64,000 bases of DNA from Serinus canaria. Its lineage: Eukaryota; Chordata; Aves; Passeriformes; Fringillidae. Position 1 is the stretch's first letter; every line of letters begins with the position of its first letter. Made by a program: the position numbers and the translations under genes. The stretch lies in contig NC_066327.1 of assembly GCF_022539315.1 (NCBI RefSeq), forward strand, positions 14,672,995-14,736,994, in the 5' to 3' direction. Below, piece by piece: positions 1 through 19,024 of the stretch. The notes under the pieces were generated by a model, which worked only from the letters and a program-made list of their open reading frames with translations, did not search any database and was not told the DNA's origin.

Positions 1-559
1 CATCCCTGAAAGGACCCCACACCCCGACCCTCTCCAGCGCCTCTCTGGGCCCCCACAGACTGCTAGTCCAGAGCCTCACTATCAAGCACCGGCTATCCCA
101 AAGCCCAGCTCCAAGTACCACTGATGTGATTCGCTCAGGGCTCATCTTGTCTCAAAGAAGCCAGGGCTGGATTAATGAGGAGGCACCGGTTGCCACTCTG
201 AGGAGCACACACTGTCCCTATGCATCGGGACAAGGGTGGGGAGTCCTGTCCCGCACTGCAGAGAAGGCTGCAGGAGCCCATCTGTCTTCGGGCAGGTGCA
301 GGGGGACCAGGCAGGGTGGTGCACCCCATTTCCTACCCAGGAACCCTTCATTATAGGGGGTTCTGAGCTCTGTGGGCATCATATCCTTGATGCCACTATA
401 GACCCTCTGGCATCCCCTCCCTGAGCACCTCAATCCTGCCCTGGGAGCCCCGCGGGGGGAGCAGCACCAAAAATCCAAAGCTAGGGCCCCCGAGCGGCAG
501 CTCTTGGCGGAAAGGGGAGGGAAGGGGATATGATTTATCAGGGACTTTAATTAAACTCC
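1..559. other. no gene recognised upstream of CPLX2
   Basis: No open frame here resembles a known protein, and none has a convincing splice or start context. The stretch is moderately GC-rich and could be upstream flank or intron of CPLX2 or of a neighbour lying outside the window. Confidence 0.4.
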
Positions 560-1750
560 CGCAGCCGCCCCGCATCGCTGCAGAGGAGGCCGGGGAGCTG
601 CGGGTCGGGGGGTCGAGTGAGGGAGCCGGGGGGTGCGGGACTGGGGGCACCTCTGGCTGATGAATGCCTCGTTTCTCCCGTTAATTGCCGCGGCGGTGAA
701 TCATTAACCCCGCGCAGGAGGCGCTTGCCCTGCGGGGTTGTGTCCGAGGGGGCCCCGTCCGCAACCTGGTGAGCGGTGCGGGGCTCCCCGGGACGTTTCC
801 CGGGGGTCGTGCGGCGTTTCCCGGGAGGGGTTCCGCATCCCGCCGCCCCCGCGGGGGCCGGTCCGCGCGGTGGAGGGGGGTGTCGCTCCGGGCGGGCCCA
901 CGCGTGCCGCCGGGGGCGGGAGGGGGCCGGGCCGCGGCGGGGCGGGGCGGGGCGGAGCGGCGGCAGCGGCGAGCGGCGGCGGAGCCGGTGAGTGCCGGTG
1001 CTGAAGGGACAGCGCCGCCGCTGCGGCACCGGGCGGCCCCGGGCGGCGGGCGGGGCCCCGCGTCGCAGACCCCGGGATGGGGTGGGGGGAGAGGGGTCTC
1101 CGCGGCACCGCGTTCCCTGCGCGACCCTCGCCCCCCGCGCGGTTCCCGCCTTCCCCGTGTCCCCGCGTTCCCCCTCCTCCCCGGTATCCTCTGCGCCCCC
1201 GGTGCGTGTTCCCCGACCTGGGTTCCCCCCTCGTCGTCCTTGTGCCTGCGCCCCACCTTCCCCCCCTCCCCACGGTGGCGCGCCCCCCGGGTCCCGCACC
1301 CCGCTGCGGTCCCGGTGTCCCCCGCATGCTGGGTGTCCGCTACGTCCCGTGTCCCCGCTGTCCCCCGCCTTCTCGGCCCCCCTCGTGTCTCCTGCGTCTC
1401 TGCGGCCCCGGTATCCCGGTGCCTGCCGGTGTTCCCCCCGTTTGCTGTGTTCCCCCTGCGTCGCCCGTGCACCTCCCGATGTGCCCCACGTACCCCGCTA
1501 TCGCTACGAGCCCCCCGGCCACGCGACCCCAGTGCTCCGGTGCTCCCCGTGATCCTTGCACCTTGTCTACGGCTCCGGTGTCCCTGCGCTCTCCGGTGTT
1601 CCCCCGTCCCCGGTGCCCCCCAAGCCCCCGCTGCAGTCCCACAGCTCAGCACTGTACTGCCCGGAGGAGCCCCCCCACGTTGTTGCGGGGTGCCCCGGAG
1701 CTGGCAGCAGCAAACTTCCCGGGGTCACAGCTCGTGCAGCCCCCCCAGTC
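560..1750 (+). promoter_or_regulatory. CPLX2: CpG island, candidate CPLX2 promoter and non-coding exon 1
   Basis: The stretch is very rich in G, C and CpG, with consecutive GGGGCGGGG boxes (Sp1-type) around 936-957. A strong donor follows, with GAGCCG ending at 987 and GTGAGT starting at 988, so a non-coding first exon probably ends at 987. The next good acceptor upstream of the CPLX2 start codon is at about 3060. Mammalian CPLX2 also has non-coding 5' exons, which fits. The transcription start is not determined. The downstream part (1100-1750) is C-rich and gives long but meaningless open frames. Confidence 0.5.
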
Positions 1751-1811
1751 CCAGTGGGGTTCTAGGGAGCCGAGGTGTGGATACCCGCTGGGCTGCAGCA
1801 CCCACCGAGCA

Positions 1812-2530
1812 CATACACACACACACACACGCTGCAAACTGCACCCCCAGGCTCCGAGCACAGCCTGCAGCACCCCACTCACATGTGGCACATGAGGGGC
1901 ACGGGCACCCCCCTCACACACCCTCTGCCTGTAGTCCCCCGCATGCACACACACACACAGAGCACACAAGCAGCCTGCAACACCCCCACACGTACACACA
2001 CGCGACACAGTCTGCAAATTTGTGTGCTCAGCCCCCCGTGCAGCCTGCAAACCCACGGACCTGCACACACAACCCCCCCACGCTCACACTAACACAGCCT
2101 GCAGCACCCCCCGAGTGTGCAAACTCACGCACACCCGCAGCACAAACACCCAGCAGGCAGACACAGCCCGCAACCCTGCGTGCACACACATCCGCAGAGC
2201 CCGCAGACCCCAAAACTCGCACACGCATGCACTCCAAGCTTGCAAACAGGCTGCAAACCCGCACATCACGGGGACACGCACAGTCTGCAGCCCCACAAAC
2301 TTATCCACACGCGTGTGTGCACGCACCCCCCATGTAAACACAGCCTGCAGGCACCCGCAAACACACCTCTTGAGCAAACACAGGCTGCACGCAGAGCTCA
2401 CGCGGACATGGGGAAGATGCGCAGGCACGGCGCGCACCCGCTCTGTCCTGCACAGGCAGTGCCCCTGCACAGTGTCACCCACCCGCAGCACCCGCACGGA
2501 TCACACACACAGTCACAGGCTGCTGCCTGC
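1812..2530 (+). repeat. CA-rich degenerate minisatellite in CPLX2 5' intron
   Basis: Dinucleotide CA runs (for example around 1814-1831 and 1943-1960) alternate with many imperfect copies of a CACAGCCTGCA(A/G)CACCC-like core, spaced irregularly at about 30-60 bases. Cores can be read near 1863, 1971, 2040, 2095, 2165, 2250, 2280, 2342 and 2386. The block lies between the candidate non-coding exon 1 and the coding exons of CPLX2. The long open frames that cross it are by-products of the repeat. Confidence 0.75.
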
Positions 2531-3060
2531 AACCCCTGCAGCCCCCAAGCACTGCCGCAACCCGCCAACAGCCTCTTCCCCATCCCTCTGCAGAGCACTC
2601 GCGCTGCCATAGACACAAACGCACACACACAGCACCCCGGGTCTGGCTGTGCCACACTGGCACCCCCACACAAGGTCTGTCACCCCCTCCTACAAAGCAG
2701 GGGCACAAGGTGCATGGTGGTGTGGTGGGTCCCCATCGCACCAGCCCCCAAGCAGAACACCAGGGCTCCTGGTGCCACACCAAGGGCAGTGCTGAGGTGG
2801 AACATCCCTCTGGAGTCCCTGCCTTAGTGCCTCCACAGGTTCTCAAGGCCAGAAGGGATGTAGGGAGGGGGCTGAGGGGAGCAGGCACAGGTCACTCTCT
2901 GCCTGCAGACCCCAGAACCTCCCTCTGCCCATCCTGGCAGGCATTTGAGCTGAGGATGCAGAGGGTGCAAAGCACAGCCCCAGCGGTCATTCCATCCCTC
3001 AGCCTGGGCAGCAGGGAACATTAGCACGGTATCCCCAACCTGTCCATCTCTGCCTGCACA

Positions 3061-3138
3061 GGTGGCCCAGGTCAGCAAGCCCGGAGAGTGTTGGATGAGC
3101 GCTGGGCAGTGGCCTAGCCACACGCACACACCGGCACC
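3061..3138 (+). other. CPLX2: CPLX2 5' UTR portion of first coding exon
   Basis: A pyrimidine-rich stretch ending in TGCACAG at 3060 looks like a 3' splice site. It leaves 78 untranslated bases before the start codon at 3139, whose context ACCATGG is a good Kozak match. Upstream splicing to the candidate exon ending at 987 is inferred. Confidence 0.55.
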
Positions 3139-4199
3139 ATGGACTTCGTCATGAAGCAAGCGCTGGGCGGTGAGTGGGAGCTGTTCCCCCTCAAGGGTCC
3201 CCCCTTCGGGAGCAATGCTGGCCCACCACCCTGATAGTGCAGTGGGAGGGACATAGCAAGGGGCAGAGTCATGCAGTGTCTCCAGCAGTGGGGAGCTGCT
3301 GCTGGAGCCCTCCAGGGTTCCCATTTCCAGTGCCGTCAGTGGCTGGCTGGGGAATCCTGGCTCTTCTGCTGCTAAGTGGGATTCCCCAGGAGGTCCCCTG
3401 GGTGCTGAAGAAGGAGCTGCTGGCATCTCCCCCAGCTGACAACGAACTAGGGCAGAACAGTCAGCCCGTGGTACTCCCCAACCCCACAGCCTCCTGAGCC
3501 TGTCTGCAGCCCGCTTCAGCACAGGTGGCCCTGGGGAAGTCCCAGGTCCTCCTTGCTAGGGACCTCCTTGTCCTCCCTGCTGCTACAGGGGCTTTGGCAG
3601 CAGCACCAGGCTGCAGCACCCTTGGGGACCAACCAAGGGTCTCGTTATGCACAGGGGCCACCAAGGACATGGGGAAGATGCTGGGGGGCGAGGAGGAGAA
3701 GGATCCCGACGCGCAGAAGAAGGAGGAGGAGAGGCAGGAAGCCCTGCGCCAGCAGGAGGAGGAGCGGAAAGCCAAGCACGCCCGCATGGAAGCGGAGCGG
3801 GAGAAAGTCCGGCAGCAGATCCGTGACAAGGTGGGCACACACCTCCCCTGTGCCTGCCCCTGCCTGTGGCAGCCGGGGTGGGGCTGGGACAGGGAGCCAG
3901 CATGGCCGGGAGGAGGGTGGCCCAAGCCAGTGGCGATGGGCACGGGGCACAGCGCATGCAGTGCCCACTGCCTGCCCTGCTGAGAGCCTGTGTCCTCTCA
4001 GTACGGGCTGAAGAAGAAGGAGGAGAAGGAAGCAGAGGAGAAAGCTGCTCTGGAGCAGCCGTGTGAGGGCAGCCTGACGCGCCCCAAGAAGGCAATCCCG
4101 GCAGGCTGTGGGGACGAGGAAGAGGAGGAGGAGGAGAGCATCCTGGACACCGTCCTCAAGTACCTGCCCGGCCCACTGCAGGATATGTTCAAGAAGTAA
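3139..4199 (+). CDS. CPLX2: complexin-2
   Basis: Complexin-2 binds the assembled SNARE bundle at presynaptic and other secretory membranes; it clamps spontaneous fusion and promotes calcium-triggered exocytosis. Three coding exons join in phase: 3139-3169, 3655-3830 and 4002-4199. They encode 134 residues, the usual length. The product opens with [11 protein letters not shown]. It then has a charged accessory helix (about residues 29-47), the SNARE-binding central helix containing [20 protein letters not shown] (about 51-72), and an acidic run of glutamates. It ends in an amphipathic C-terminal membrane-binding helix ([12 protein letters not shown]). The protein lacks the C-terminal CAAX box of complexin-3 and -4. 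As far as I recall, it matches mammalian CPLX2 essentially residue for residue, which separates it from CPLX1. Donors are GTGAGT and GTGGGC, and acceptors are normal AG. Confidence 0.97.
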
Positions 4200-5411
4200 C
4201 AGCACCGTCAACCCTGCCATAGGGTGCTGGGGCACGGGCGCCCTCTTTCCAACTCCTCCATCAGTTCCCTTGGCCCCGGAGAGGGGGTCCCCACACCCCC
4301 TCCCATCCCCTCCTGCCCTGTCCCCCAACCAGACCAAAAGCCCGCCCCGTCCCGTCCAGGCAGGGCCCCCCCACCACGCCAAAGGGGAGCAGCCCTGGCC
4401 GGACAGGGCGAACCGGGACCAAATGCACTGATGTAACCTCGCGGCAGGCTAGGGGCATCCAGGCCCTACCGGCCCCTCGGGGTGGCTCCTTGTGCCCCCT
4501 GCCCTGCCCCTTCTGTTCTCCCAGGGGACCCCAGTAGGCCTCTGCTAGCCTGCCCCCGTCCCCAACACTGCCATCCCCCTGCCCCCTCCCGCCCTGGGCC
4601 AAGCCCAAAGCACAAAGCCAGGCGCCCTGCCCGCAGCTCCCCCATCCCCGGTCGTCGGGCACGGGGGTCCCCCGGGGCTGCCCGGTGTGCTCCTGCATCG
4701 GGGGGTTGGAGGGGACCCCCCTCCCCGCATCTCTGGCCCCATAGTTAAAGCCATATCAGTTAGACTGCAATACTTCAGCACCGGGAGCAGCGGGCGCCGC
4801 GCTCCGCCAACCGTGTACAAAGGCACGCGCGGGGCAGGGGCCCCCCTGCCCCGTTCCCCGTCCCCGCCGCTCGCTCGTCTGTGTCTTGGCCCCGCTGGCC
4901 CCCGTTCTCGCATTAGTGTCTCTGTGCCAGGGTGCGCCCCGTCGCTCCATGCGTCCTCGTGTCCGCTGCTCAGACTCCCACCCCCGAGTCCCCACTGTCC
5001 CCGGGGGCCACCCGCGGCGCCCCTCGCCGTGCTGCCGGGACCCCTTCTCTGTCCCCTGCAATAAAGCCAGCGCGGGGCCGAGGGCTGCCGGGCCAGTCCC
5101 GGGCTGGGGGTACCCGGCTGCCCTCACCTGACGCTAGACACGTGGGTCCCCGGGCCTGGGAAGGGATCCCTGGGCAAGCGCCCCGGGATGTCCCAGGAGC
5201 CGCTGCTTGCACCCCAACGAGGGGAGGCAGGGGCACACCCTCATCCCGGCCCGTCTCTTGCCACACCGTGCTCGCCCTCCCTGTGCTTCCTCAGCCACAG
5301 CCCCCAGCCGCTCACCAGGGCCCTCCTGGGAGGTGGCGGGCAGCTCGGGGTCCCACAGACATGCTGTGACCATCCTGCTCGAACTAGTCTTTGACGAACT
5401 AATAAAATAAA
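4200..5411 (+). terminator. CPLX2: CPLX2 3' UTR with poly(A) signals
   Basis: From the stop codon the GC-rich 3' UTR runs to overlapping AATAAA hexamers at 5401-5406 and 5406-5411. These precede a TTTGTACATTG stretch, so cleavage near 5425-5435 is likely. An earlier AATAAA lies at 5060-5065 and could give a shorter isoform. No other gene is visible in this 1.2 kb. Confidence 0.8.
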
Positions 5412-5435
5412 GGGATTTGTACATTGCTCCGGCTT

Positions 5436-6390
5436 CTTCTCATCCGTTGCTTTCCTGGGTGCCCATGTCAGCTCCCTCACCCCATCAGCCTCAAGGTTGA
5501 AATCTGGCAGATCATCACACGGGGGCCGGCCCCCAGCCAGGCCTCTACAGGTGCAGGAGCCAGCCACATGTGGCTCCCAGAGTCCTGCTCATTCCTGCTG
5601 CCTTCCTACTCCACAGGCATTTGTCCTCTCTGGGGACAACACAAAAGGGATGTCCCACAGACATGGCACGAAGGTTTCTCCCCCTTCCCCTTGAATCCAG
5701 GACTTCCCTCACAGAATGACTGGTGATACCCAGGGGTCCAAGGGCTGTGTCTGATGGGTCACAGCATTCCACCACTCCAAGAGAGGAGCATGAGGCTGTG
5801 GGCATGGTGTACCTCATGCCCCCACACTGAGGCAGACACCCTGGCAGTACCCAGGCTTGGCACAGCTTGGGAGGCTTTAGCCTGGTGCCAGCCTCAGCTC
5901 TGATGTGCCATCATTTACCAGCAAAGAGCTCAGCTGTTACCCAGGAGGCATCAGCAGAGCAGTCACCTAGAAAAGCTTCTGTCAGAAGGAAATATGAGGG
6001 TAGAGAACGGCAGAGATCTCGCAGGCAAGGTCTCCACTGCAGGCAGGCTGTGCCCTGTGACCCGGCACGGCGGTGCAGACAGGGAGAAATCCCCACAGCC
6101 CTCCCTAGGCAGTGGGGACAGGGCAGGGGAAGGGCTCTCCCCGGGGCTGGCAGCCGTGGCATGGAACCTGCAGCGTCCTCGTCTCCCTGTCACCTGTCCC
6201 CACCGCGGGGACGCAGCGCCCCCTGGTGTGGTGACAGCGCAGGACAGGGGACACAGAGAGCGGGGACAGGCAGAGGGGACAAAAGTGACAATCCCCGACA
6301 GACCCCTTGCCAGGATCTTGCTATGGCCAAGGGAAGGAGGCAGAGGAAGGGAGAGCAGCTCAGCACCACCCTTTTCCCTCTACAAATAGC
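5436..6390. other. intergenic gap between convergent CPLX2 and THOC3
   Basis: The stretch lies between the 3' ends of two converging genes. Open frames here have no recognisable product. The exact 3' end of THOC3 is unclear: no AATAAA is present on the minus strand, but weak variants GATAAA (plus-strand 6418-6423) and TATAAA (about 6811-6818) are candidates. Confidence 0.5.
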
Positions 6391-6967
6391 CACAGGCACC
6401 TTCGTTAAGGAACAGGATTTATCAAAATTAGAAAAAGACACCACAAATATTTTAAAAAAGCCCCAGCTGGGAAAACATCTACCAGTTCAAACCCCCCCAC
6501 CCTCCCCTCATTGCCCCAGCACAGGGAAGGGACATGGGAGATGTCTGGGAGGGGGAAAGGCAGGTTGTGCTTCCAGAGCTGCCCTTGCCACCCAGCTTTT
6601 GGGGACAAGGGGACAGTCACATATCTCATCACTGCTGGGGAGCCTGGTCAAAGCAGAGCACCTCCCATGGGAGGCTCCACAGCAGCCACCTTCAGTGACT
6701 GATTTTCTTTGGCCACTTGCCTTTGGAACAAGCCCCCCACGCCCCAGTAACGAGGCAGCAGAGGGGGGCCCTGCCAGAGTCCCCCCATTTTCCCCAGCAC
6801 ACAGCTGCCTGTTTATAAAGCTCCCAAGAACAGGACACACTGAGCTGAACCCGAGGTCACAGCCCTGCCAGGCTGGCAAGGAGATGAGCCAGCTCCTTGC
6901 CCCACCTATGCTAAGCTCCCACCGTCGAGGGCAGGCAGGTGTTGCCTCGCTGGGTGCAGAAGCTTTA

Positions 6968-9828
6968 TCAGGAGTCGTTGGGGAGCCCAAAAAGCTTGAC
7001 AGTGCCAGCCTCCCTGCTGCTGTCATATTTGCCATCTTTGTCGTCACAGGCGAAGGCCAGCAGCGGCCTCTTCGGGTGCCAGGCCACTGTGAAGGTGGGG
7101 GACTCACACTGCACCTCCCAGAGTTTCTCTCCTGCATGGAAAAGGAGCCATGTCAGCCTGGAGAGCCTCCAGCCCCCTCTGCTGCTCACCTTCCCCAAGC
7201 CAAGCACCTGCTGCTTCCCTCAGCAAAGGGGAGAGGCAGCACAAATGCTGCTCCAGCGCCGTTTAGTCACCCAGTGACAAGGTACTGACATGACAGGCAT
7301 GTCTGCCACGGACTTCTGAGACAGAGGCTCCCCCTCATGGCATTCTGCTCTGCACAGGAAAGCTCTTCCTTAGCAGACGGATTCTGCCTGTGTCCTCCCA
7401 GCTCCACCAGCACTTCTCCATCCAATTCCCTCCTTGCTGTTCCCCAAAATAACACCATTACCTGTCTCCACCTCAGCAATGTCAATGAAGTGATCTTCTG
7501 ATGCCGAGGCCAGCATCTTCCCATCATGGCTAAAGCTCAATGTCCGCACGGGCCAGTCGAGCCTGCAGCAACCCAGGGGAGCAGACAATGAGGCACTGCC
7601 ACCACAGTCCCCAGAGAGGGGGAAAACAATTTTGGGACAGCTCTACCTACCTGGAGAAGCACCTCACACACACCAGCTCATCCACATCCCAGAGGCTGAC
7701 CAATGCATCAGCACTGCCTGTGGCAAAGTACTTCCCCATGGGATCAAACTTGATGCAGATGCAGTTGGAAGGATGGGCGTTGATGGACTGGATGGGTTTC
7801 AGCTCTGGGTAGCTGTGGAAGTGAAGGGAGAGGGCAGGGAACAGTGAGAGAAGCACAGGGATTCCCTAGAGCACGGCAGGCATGAGGCACACCAGGACTA
7901 GAAGCAAACCCTGCCGAGGCAGGACTCACTGAGTGTCTAGTGAAGGAGGCAAAGCATCAGGGACCATTCTGGGGAGCTGAGCCCAGCCCACAGCTGTGGC
8001 AACTTGAGCTCCAGGCAAGCTCATTCCCACCAGAGGGCATTGCTGGGATGTGGGGCTCAGGTTTCCCAAAAGCAGCAAAGGCACTTGCAAATGACTGCAG
8101 CCAGCCCAGCCCACCAGCAGCCAGGGGCACCTGCCTGAGGATGTTGATGCAGCCATTCCCATTGGTGAGGAAGAACATGTTGTTATCGTTGTTCCACGAG
8201 ATCTCGTTCACCTCAAACTTGAACTGTTCCTCAGCTTTGGAGCGATGTGTCTTGGCATCAATGAAGGTGACCACATCATCCTTGTTCCCCACGGCAATGG
8301 TCTGTCCATCAGGGCTCCAGCAGATGTTGATGTTCTCACCTGGAAGGACAGAAAGGCAGCAGGTCCCACTTCCACTCCAAACCATTCCCAAATGGGAAAG
8401 ACTGCCAGTTCTTCAGTCTAACACACAAACCCTGCACACAGCAGCTATCCAGCAAAACCAAACTTGAGAGAAGTACAGCTTGAAGATAATACACCACACC
8501 CCATTTCAGCCAAGGTGGGACCATAACAATCACCAAACAAGGTCATGCCAAAGTTCCTCTGAATCCAGACATCTCTGAGATCCAGAAAAAGCAGAAGCCA
8601 AAAATTAATACCTTTGAACATAGGTAAGAACATGGCAGGTTGCTGTTACACAACTTTACAGTGCCATTCCCAGCCCAAAGAACTCAAAACTGGACATTGC
8701 CAAGACCATAGATGGTATTTGGGTTAAGCATCACACAAATTCAAATTGTTTTTCTGAGTCCACACAAACTTTTATTCCCACCACAGTGCTCTGTAAACAT
8801 GCTTTTCTCCAGTCCCACAGCCCACTGACTCCAGAGACAACTACAAATGACATTTTAACAGCCAGCAGCATATTTCAGTAGTTCTACCAGTCCTGATCCC
8901 ACAGTAAATCAGCTCTCACATGATGAGTGCAACACAAATATAATGCAGTTAGCAAAGATGTCCCAGCCAGAAATAACCACTGGAAAGGTGCAAAGCTCTG
9001 TGCCACTGCAGATGGGTCCCACACAGCTGAGCTCATGCCGGGACACACCTGGGAAGGTGCCTTGGGAAGGCAGGACTCACCTTTGGTGTTGACAGTGGCG
9101 ATGCACTTGGTGGTGCGGACATCCCAGATGCGGATGGTTTTGTCCCCTGACGCTGTGACAAACAGGTCAGGGTTGCTGGGGTGCCAGCAGAGTTGATCCA
9201 CGCTGTCTCCGTGGCCCCGGTAGTTGTTCTCCTTCACCTGAAGGGTGAGGACAGACGAAGTGAGGCTGTGCCCAGCTCTGCTCCCACTCCAGCCCACATC
9301 CCAGCACGCTGCATCCCCGCTGGGATAGATCAGGAGCCTCCACCGGGGCGCCCCGCCATCCCAGTTCCACCATGGTCAGAGCTCCCGCCCACGGCCGGCC
9401 AGGATGGAGAACTCCGCCAGGCACCACCAGCTCCATTCCCGGCTCGTGAACCCGGCCTGCGCTGCCCTTGGCGATGCTCCTGTTCCGGTGCACACCGAGT
9501 ACCCACCCCCAGGCCCGGCACCGACCACCGGGACACTCTCCCGCTTCCGGACCCCAGCCCAAGCAGGCGCGCCCGGGATGCCCAAGGGTTCCCGGTAGCG
9601 ATCCGCACCGCCCGCGCCCGCCCGATGCCGGCGGATCTCTCTCACCAGCCGGTCCTTCTCGAGCAGGAAGACGCTGGCGGTCTTGTCGAAGGAGCCGGAG
9701 GCGAGGCGGCGGCCGCAGCAGCTCCAGGCCACCGAGTGCACCTTGGCGCCGTGGGCCGGGAACTCGCGGCTCCGCGTGTTGGCGCGGAACAGCTCCTGCA
9801 TGGCCTGCACGTAGGGCGACACCGCCAT
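6968..9828 (-). CDS. THOC3: THO complex subunit 3 (TEX1), WD40 protein
   Basis: THOC3 is a WD40 subunit of THO/TREX, which couples transcription and splicing to nuclear mRNA export. Six minus-strand exons join in phase: 9646-9828, 9081-9237, 8135-8339, 7651-7812, 7462-7562 and 6968-7131. They encode 323 residues. WD-type blocks follow one another along the chain: HSVAWSCCGRRLASGSFDKT near residue 32, QLCWHPSNPDLFVTASGDKT in exon 2, NICWSPDGQTIAVGNKDD in exon 3, CIKFDPMGKYFATGSADA in exon 4, and LSFSHDGKMLASASEDH in exon 5. The chain ends in KLFGLPNDS. The N terminus is about 28 residues shorter than in human (351 residues as I recall), because initiation is at MAVSPYVQAMQEL just before the conserved region. 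Intron 3 appears to use a GC donor (CTCAG|GCAGGT), the only choice that preserves the conserved SYPELKP frame. The start codon lies 133 bases from that of SIMC1 on the other strand. Confidence 0.96.
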
Positions 9829-9961
9829 GGCGGGGCCGCCGCCACCGGCACCGCCACCCCCGCGCGCGCCCCGCCCCGGCACCGCGCCTGACGCCACTTC
9901 CGCCGCCCCCCGCGCCCGGCGCGGCCCCACCGGCGGAGCGGAGCCGGCGCCCGCCGCCGAG
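9829..9961. promoter_or_regulatory. bidirectional THOC3-SIMC1 promoter
   Basis: Only 133 bases separate the two divergent start codons, inside a CpG island of about 9640-10620. An ETS/GABP-type CACTTCCG site lies at 9895-9902. A YY1-type AAGATGGCGGC lies at 10109-10119, just inside SIMC1 intron 1. There is no TATA box. Promoter function is inferred from geometry and composition. Confidence 0.75.
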
Positions 9962-17793
<7,832 letters not shown>

Positions 17794-18314
17794 TGGAGAC
17801 ATCACTGCAGCAGGGGGGACAAAACTTTGTGTTCTCAATATAAACCCCCCATCTCATACTGCACTCTCAGCATCATGGGGTTGGTTTATACAGTCCTTTT
17901 GAAAGACTTTTGGTTTACATTGTCTCCATATTTCCATTCAAGTTTGCCTTGTGGAGTTTTGCAAAGCACTTTGTACACTTTAAAAAATGAGTTTTTTTCA
18001 TGTTTGCCAAGACACTTTTGTCTTGATGCCAGCACTGCCCAAAGGAATTATTTGCCCCCACAAATCCGGGAGAAATTGTTCAAGCTGCAAGAGTTGTTCT
18101 TCACTGTCACTGCTGCCTGATGGAGACAACCACTTCAGCAAGGGGGACAAAACTTCGTGTTCTCAGTATAAACTCCCCCATCTCAGACTGCAATCTCAGC
18201 ATCATGGGGTTGGTTTATACAATTCTTTTGAAAGACTTTTGGTTTACATTATTTCAGAATTTCCGTTCAAGTTTACCTCATGCAATTTTACAAAGCACTT
18301 TGTACATTTAAAAA

Positions 18315-18320
18315 AATAAA
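18315..18320 (+). terminator. SIMC1: SIMC1 poly(A) signal
   Basis: AATAAA lies in the second copy of the duplicated 3' end and is followed by a T-rich stretch, so cleavage is likely near 18335-18345. It is about 520 bases after the stop codon. Confidence 0.75.
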
Positions 18321-18375
18321 TTCTTTTCATGTTTGCTATGAATCTTAATCTTGGTGCCAGCAGTCTCCAAAGTCC

Positions 18376-19018
18376 AGAGCTCTGTCAGATCACACCACAA
18401 GGCCATGCTTTAAACCCCAGCCTTCCCAATCTCTGAGATTCACCTGTGTAATCAGAATCACAGCAGCAGCCTGTACCTCAGTATCTGAATCTGTTCCATG
18501 ACTTTGAGCTCAGCTCACACTCCAGGAGCACAGGGAGCACCAGCATTCAGAGCTCAGGCTTCCCCAGCCCAGGTGAATCATCCTCCATCACCAGCACTTT
18601 AAAAGGGCAGCTAAAAACCCTACAACAGCACCAAACCATGACTTTCCAGAGGGGAACTGGACATCTCTAGGGAAACACCAGCCTAGTTCCTACTTTATGC
18701 CCACCTCCACAGTACATGTGGAAACAGCACACAAGCAACAAGAGATAAAATCTCAGGAACATGAATCTGGATTGCTCAAGAAATCAAAGATGCCATGTTT
18801 AGTTTCATCTGCACAAGCCCTAAGACAGAACTGAGCCTGGCTGTAAACCTAATCTCCCTGTTAAAGGGGAGTTTGTGGGCAAATATTTCACCCTAGTGAG
18901 GTGCTGCCAGAGCCTTATCCACCAGAACCTTGACCCCATGCTCACTGGACAGCCCCACATTTCTCCCAGATACTGTGCCAGCACCAACACACACTGTGGA
19001 CCTCCATTCCATAAGAAT
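18376..19018. other. intergenic gap between convergent SIMC1 and KIAA1191
   Basis: No gene, repeat or RNA was recognised. Two tail-to-tail transcription units end on either side. Confidence 0.5.
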
Positions 19019-19024
19019 TTTATT
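19019..19024 (-). terminator. KIAA1191: KIAA1191 poly(A) signal
   Basis: Plus-strand TTTATT reads AATAAA on the minus strand. It is the only such hexamer found between here and the stop codon at 20574, giving a 3' UTR of about 1.5 kb. The interval 19025-20573 shows no other gene. Confidence 0.7.

Noticed and set aside
769..2337. Long plus-strand open frame (522 codons) over the CpG island and CA repeat
   Set aside because: Composition is that of GC- and CA-rich repeat in every frame, with no recognisable domain. It crosses a candidate splice donor and a minisatellite.
5867..7288. Plus-strand open frame of 473 codons
   Set aside because: It overlaps the final THOC3 exon antisense and has no family resemblance. 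It reflects low stop density in GC-rich DNA.
18054..18120. Second copy of the SIMC1 C-terminal codons as a functional exon
   Set aside because: It lies downstream of the intact stop and no acceptor with fitting phase (phase 1) was found just before it. I treat it as UTR remnant unless transcripts show otherwise.
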